Shown here: piece after piece, positions 59,801 through 64,000 of the stretch
Numbering within the stretch: the stretch's first letter is position 1
Layout of the letters: each line of letters begins with the position of its first letter
From: Klebsormidium nitens
Taxonomy: Eukaryota; Streptophyta; Klebsormidiophyceae; Klebsormidiales; Klebsormidiaceae
Length of the DNA stretch: 64,000 nt
Direction of reading: 5' to 3'
NCBI GenBank assembly: GCA_000708835.1
Contig: DF237276.1
Span: 38,195 to 102,194 of the forward strand
The notes under the pieces: generated by a model
Database searches by the model: none
What the model saw: only the letters and a program-made list of their open reading frames with translations
What the model was told of the DNA's origin: nothing
Made by a program: the position numbers and the translations under genes

Positions 59801-62800
59801 CTCGACAGTTTGAGGGGGCGGCGGAGGACCACCTTTCTTCTTCCGCTTTGCGGGTGGCTGAACTGGCGGCTCCGGTTGCGCCGGCGCAGGGAGCGGCTTT
59901 TGGAACTTCCTGTATACTAACTCCATGGGGTTGGTTAGAGGCGGATTAATCTCACGCAGGAATTCGGAAGAGTATCGGAGGCGAATCGAAATCTCTTCCA
60001 AGGTTTCCCCCTCCTTGATCTCGTACCGCTCAAATGCTTTTCCGAGGTCCTCCTTGGTGCAATTGCACCGCCCGCAAGGACGAGCATCACGCCCTCCCCG
60101 GCCACCACCCTCTTGGAAGAGGGACCAGTGCATCGACATGTCGCCAGGGATGAGGACCTTGAAGGTCATCTCGACAGCGACCAGCTCCAGAGTCTCGGGG
60201 TCTCTGAGCTTTATCGTAATTGTCTTGCCGTTGTACAGTTCCTGAAGAAGCAAAGCGCCGTGTTAGTGCCCATGAAAGCTGACGGTTTGAAGCACCCAAG
60301 GTGAAATTGCCCGTTCGTGGAGAGCCCCACGAGTCTGCAGGTCGATGGACGGCACCCGGGTCACCTTTTGCTTGGCTTTAGAAAATGTCCAACAAATCTG
60401 GTTGGTTCACTGCCACCACTGTACGCCACTTGATCAACTTGAAGCTTAGCCATTCGCGAACTTGCTATAGTGTATCCCTCATGAGCCTATTTCCGTTTCC
60501 TGTGATTCAACCTCTCATGTGCCATGTGCCAGGGTCCATTAGTTTCTTGAGAACCATCCCAGCAACGCCTAGAACGTTTTAGCACCAACGAAGTGGTAGG
60601 ATTCAAGCTGGCTGTAACAGTGTCTCTGCGACATACCTGAACCTCCTGTAGCGCAGGCTTAAGGTCACCCTCAATGTTCTTCCGGTTGTCCTTGCCCCGT
60701 ATCTCAGCATGTGTGAACACCCATCTCCGGGACTGCCACAGGAACTCCAGGCCGTCCTCCTTGGCAAGGAACACCAAGGTGTTGAAGTCGCGGTGGTTCC
60801 GCGTCCTCGCATCCATTGTCCAGGCAATCTGCAGGCAACAACAAGACCAGGAGTCAAGCCTTGCAGATGCAATACAGCAGACTCCGTTGACTGAAGCTGC
60901 AACCTGACTTCCATGTTCATCCTTGATGGCAAGGTAGTCCATAAATATCAGAACCACCGAAATGCTGGACAGATTGATGACATAGGGGAGTCCGCATAAG
61001 TTGCTTTGAATAGAAGACCGCAAGCACCGAGCCAAAGTGTTGATGTTCTGGAGTACCTTCCCTTTACATGATCGAATGAGATGCACCAGCCTGCAAAAAC
61101 CCCAACACCTTTAAGATCAACAGACTTTGAACCAGCCCCATCCACACGAGCATAAAAGAAGCAACGCCAGCGATGCACTCACCAATATCTTTCCCTTCTT
61201 GGTATCCCAGTTGACCCGCACCGCCTTCCCTGCCTTCTTCATCTCGTCCAACCACAGCGGGAGCACAAGCTCAACCCCTCGTGCAAGCCCAAACTGGTGC
61301 CCATTTCCCCCGGGGGTAGGAGAGATAGGGTTCACTTGCTGCATCACTGCGTTCAGGACCTTCTTCTCCAAGATGATGTCCTTGTTCGGGGGCTTGGAAC
61401 CCAGCGGAAACGCCACAGTCAACTTGTCAGCGCGACTGAAACTGATGTCCCCAACATCCATCATTTTCAGCCACCGCGCAGGGTTCCTCATCCACGCAAC
61501 CACCTCCTTCTCCCCTTCCTCCCGCAACTTCTTACCCACCCGCTCCGGCACAAGCAATTCGGGGTGAGCTGTGATGAGCTTCTTCCCAGACTTCACTGCC
61601 AGCGCCTTCGCCACAGCCTCCAGGGCCCGCTTCTCATCCTCCCGCGGGTTTTCTCCGGTCCCCACCGCGTCCCTGACTTTGGCAAGAGCTCCCACTAGTG
61701 CCTCCCGCACTTTCGTATTCCGGTCATTCTGCGCCCGCCGTGCAGGGTTGAGCACCCGCGCTTTCCGCCGCCTCTTCCCCAACGGCCCAATCGCCGCTAC
61801 TGCCACAGCTCCGCCACGCTCTTGACCGCTTAGCTTCTGAGACAGTCTCGCAATCTCCGCCTTCAACCACACCTTGCTTTTTTCTTGCTTAGTGCGCTGT
61901 GATTGCTTCTCCCTTAGGTCTTTGATCACAGCCTTCTGCGCCCCCCCAGCCTTCCGAACTGCAGTCAGCTCTTTCTTTGCTACTCGGAGCTCCTTGCTCG
62001 CCGTCTCAAACCTTGTATTTATGTCATCCAAGTCGGCCTTGCATCGCCACAACTCGTGCTGGACCTCTGCCAAACGGGCTTTCCCCGTCTCCTCCAATTC
62101 CCCGCACACGCTTTGCCACTTTCCAGCGAGCTCGCTTGCAGCCTCCTTCTCTTTCTGAGCTGCGAACACTTCCTGGCGGGCTGCATCTCTCTCCCTCCTC
62201 AAACCCTCATTCTGAGCCCTGGACTGATTGAGGAACTCGTTTGCAGCCAGCTGCTGCACCCTTCGCAGCAAACCCCCCGACCCAACAGCGCTCACGAGGT
62301 TTCCCAATGACCCATAAGAGAAGAGGCTTGCCACCCTATCCAGGCCCTTGCGATCCCGCTCGCTGACTGAAGCAAAAACCTTGGCAGATCGTGTACCATC
62401 TCCAACCACAGGCTGCAGTAAGACCACTGGAGGACGATCAAGACAAATACCAATAACTTTGCGGAGCAGAACATCGGAGAGATCCTGTGCAGGGGCATCA
62501 TATCAAGCAAGATCTGACTGCGAAGACAACATCACAGAGAGCGCAGATCAGATTTGAATCTACCAGCATATATTTGAGCAAGGACTCTTATCAAAAGAAG
62601 ATGCTATCGCTGTCTGCATGTGTGTTGAGCTGGAGAAAAAGCAGAATCCTCTTCTATGTCAGGGCAGCCACTCAGATTGATACAAAGAATCAGCTCGGAT
62701 AACCTACCATGCTCTCAAGCTCAAACACAATCCCACTGAGCGTCGCAGGTGGTGGCGAGAATGGCGCACGGCAAGGCTGCAAAACAGAGGGCAGGGATTC

Positions 62801-63396
62801 TTACTATGCATTGAGAGACTAGTGTGACCGTGAGCACAAGGTGCCGCTGAGTTGTGACTTCATATCTGTGCATCAAGGGTATGCACCAAGTTTGCTTTAA
62901 GCCAGCCATTTATGTGCTTCTGCTTGGGGTCCAAGATGTCATTGACATCCTGATCAACACTCAAGTCAAATTCAGCTTCCGCTGGCAACTTGCAAGCGCC
63001 TACTGATCATCTGCTCGTTAGCACTGGACAGAGTCAGCGCATCAAAATAACAGCTCAAATCATGACCGCATACTAAGAGCCGTGCTTTTGGAGGGGCAGC
63101 TGCAACATCATTCATCTAGCAAAGTCCAAGAAAGAGATACTCACCCAAGCGAAAGGGAATGCTGGCTGCACTCCTGCAGTCTGCTGTTGGGGGGGACGGT
63201 TCTCATTACCCCACAGATGAAACCCTCCATTAGGTTCGTGATCACCAAGTCTGGGACGAGGAGCATGCCTTTGAAAGGGTAACGGAAGCCTGGCAATGAG
63301 CGGGTTCGTAGCCCACTGCGGACGGATATCTCTGTCACGCTGAGGCTGGTGAGCATTTTCAGAGGCGGCGCGAAACAGACCCCTGTCCTGAACCAT
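56824..63396 (-). CDS. transposase-like protein with coiled coil and C-terminal PHD finger
   Basis: Ten minus-strand exons join in phase to about 1256 residues: 63145-63396, 62708-62776, 61183-62484, 60904-61047, 60637-60828, 59736-60241, 58987-59142, 57914-58272, 57550-57743, 56824-57420. Order: Pro/Gln-rich start, coiled coil (about 183-325), basic segment, then a putative RNase H-like core. That core has Asp in IAWTMDARTRNHRDFNTLV (about residue 595) and Asp in VLIPGDMSMHWSLF (about 687), followed by a CGRCNC zinc-knuckle-like motif, a pattern common around the second catalytic Asp of large transposases. A helical region follows (WQLFRRMVATARAYHP, YYIHTVCCHGYEYLLRWG). Residues about 1194-1243 are a PHD finger: CATC, CSLC, HRLC, CKDC. 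The acceptor of exon 4 (CTCCAG at 61048-61053 on plus) is the least certain junction. The third catalytic residue is not identified. Start is the ATG at 63396; an upstream exon is possible. Confidence 0.8.
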
Positions 63397-63955
63397 AGGA
63401 CCAGGAAGGGATCCGCTTAGGAGCTGGCTGACAACACCTGACCGGAAATTGTAAGCTGCAAGCAGCCCTCTGCTGCGAAAGAATGCAGGCTTGACGCTGT
63501 GCGTCCAGTCACAAACCCGCGCCAACTAGTTCCCGTCAACTAAATCAGAACCTACGACTTATACGCCACATCAGCTTTAATCTTGGGAGAAAAACCTGGC
63601 CACCAAGCCACCAAGCTCACTTTTAAGATAGCCTGTGCAGTTGGCAGAAGTTGAACGTGCTGGGTATGCCTGCTCTTTTCAGGTCCTGCTCTGGTCCTAC
63701 TAGTGGCATGAAGCTTCGTCTTCACGAAGGGGAAGGAAGGGGGACGCCTGCCTCCTACATGATTCAGTGGAACCAGTCTGCACTCAGTGCACATGAGCGC
63801 GCTCGGCACACGAGTCTGCCTACGTAAGCGAATCGAAGGTTGATATTCTCCAGACCACGTGGTATATTGGGTCCCTACTTCTCATTGGTGGGCTCCACTC
63901 CGTACATTTGACGTGGCACCGGTCGATGACCGGACCCGAATCCTGCGGAGCCCAG
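63397..63955. other. transposon right subterminal and promoter region
   Basis: Presumed promoter of the transposase-like gene. An ACCGGTCGATGACCGG near-palindrome lies near 63919-63934. No coding exon is seen, though the reading frame upstream of 63396 stays open to about 63525. Confidence 0.5.
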
Positions 63956-64000
63956 CCGAATCATACTGCGCTTTTTGACAACTCACTGGTCAATGTAGTG
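63956..64000 (-). repeat. right terminal inverted repeat (at window edge)
   Basis: Read on the minus strand it begins CACTACATTGACCAGTGAGT. It ends at the last base of the window, so a slightly longer repeat cannot be excluded. Confidence 0.92.

Larger units (their letters stand above)
51625..64000. mobile_element. 12.4-kb DNA transposon with CACTA-type termini
   Basis: The left end 51625-51669 and the reverse complement of 63956-64000 match at 40 of 45 positions: CACTACATTGACCAG identical, two differences, AGTTGTCAAAAAGCGCAGT identical, then three differences before TCGG. Between them lie only two multi-exon genes, both open and in phase, facing each other. The termini begin CACTA and end TAGTG, as in the CACTA (EnSpm/CMC) superfamily, which makes short (2-3 bp) target duplications. 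The left flank is ACT; the right flank is outside the window. The transposase-like protein does not show an obvious TNP2 sequence, so KDZ, Plavaka-like or a new lineage remain open. Intact frames and near-identical ends suggest a young, possibly autonomous copy. Confidence 0.85.

Noticed and set aside
61054-61183. Alternative exon 4 start at the GCAG near 61091, adding LVHLIRSCKGK
   Set aside because: That acceptor does not fit the phase of the preceding exon; the acceptor before AACATCAACAC does, so the shorter exon was chosen, with moderate confidence.
63141-63356. Second minus-strand frame over the first transposase exon (SLPGFRYPFKGMLLVPDLV)
   Set aside because: It looks protein-like but gives the wrong phase at the donor near 63145 for joining the next exon, whereas the Pro/Gln-rich frame fits.
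1-64000. tRNA, rRNA or snoRNA genes
   Set aside because: No convincing conserved boxes or cloverleaf arms were noticed by eye; a covariance search was not possible.

Overview
This is a nuclear, intron-rich eukaryotic window. Coding exons are GC-rich and introns are long, with GT-AG boundaries. The gene set points to the green plant lineage: an F-box plus Tubby protein (the plant TLP architecture), a TEBICHI/POLQ-type DNA polymerase theta, and a green-algal style of large, disordered, repeat-bearing proteins. A coiled-coil gene of possible ciliary type and a GT71 mannosyltransferase fit a streptophyte (charophyte, Klebsormidium-like) alga better than a flowering plant. The organism is an inference, not proven.

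Layout. (1) 1-10537, plus: 3' two thirds of DNA polymerase theta. (2) 12019-18167, plus: Tubby-like F-box protein. (3) 20409-23615, minus: a 167-residue coiled-coil protein. (4) 25013-41466, plus: a giant gene of about 2877 residues with leucine-rich repeats and two DUF4476-like domains, divergent from gene 3. (5) 41467-44685: intergenic, with a 414-bp MITE. (6) 44686-49146, plus: secretory-pathway GT71 glycosyltransferase with a cysteine-rich tail and one apparent frameshift. (7) 49147-51624: intergenic, with a second MITE-like element. (8) 51625-64000: one large DNA transposon with 45-bp terminal inverted repeats starting CACTA. It carries a BAH-like gene (plus) and a transposase-like gene ending in a PHD finger (minus), convergently arranged. 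The right terminal repeat ends exactly at the window edge.

Exon models were built by hand from homology, splice sites and reading phase. Except where noted, all phases agree across the listed exons.

The main unexpected observation is a recurrent structure in four unrelated genes. Short pieces straddling an exon-intron boundary are repeated in tandem into the neighbouring intron, usually at 125-170 bp spacing with many intervals at 139-147 bp. They leave rows of decayed pseudo-exon ends beside an intact exon. Ten such arrays are listed, plus one within the transposon. A second notable observation is the apparently complete transposon, whose two genes both carry chromatin-reader-like domains.
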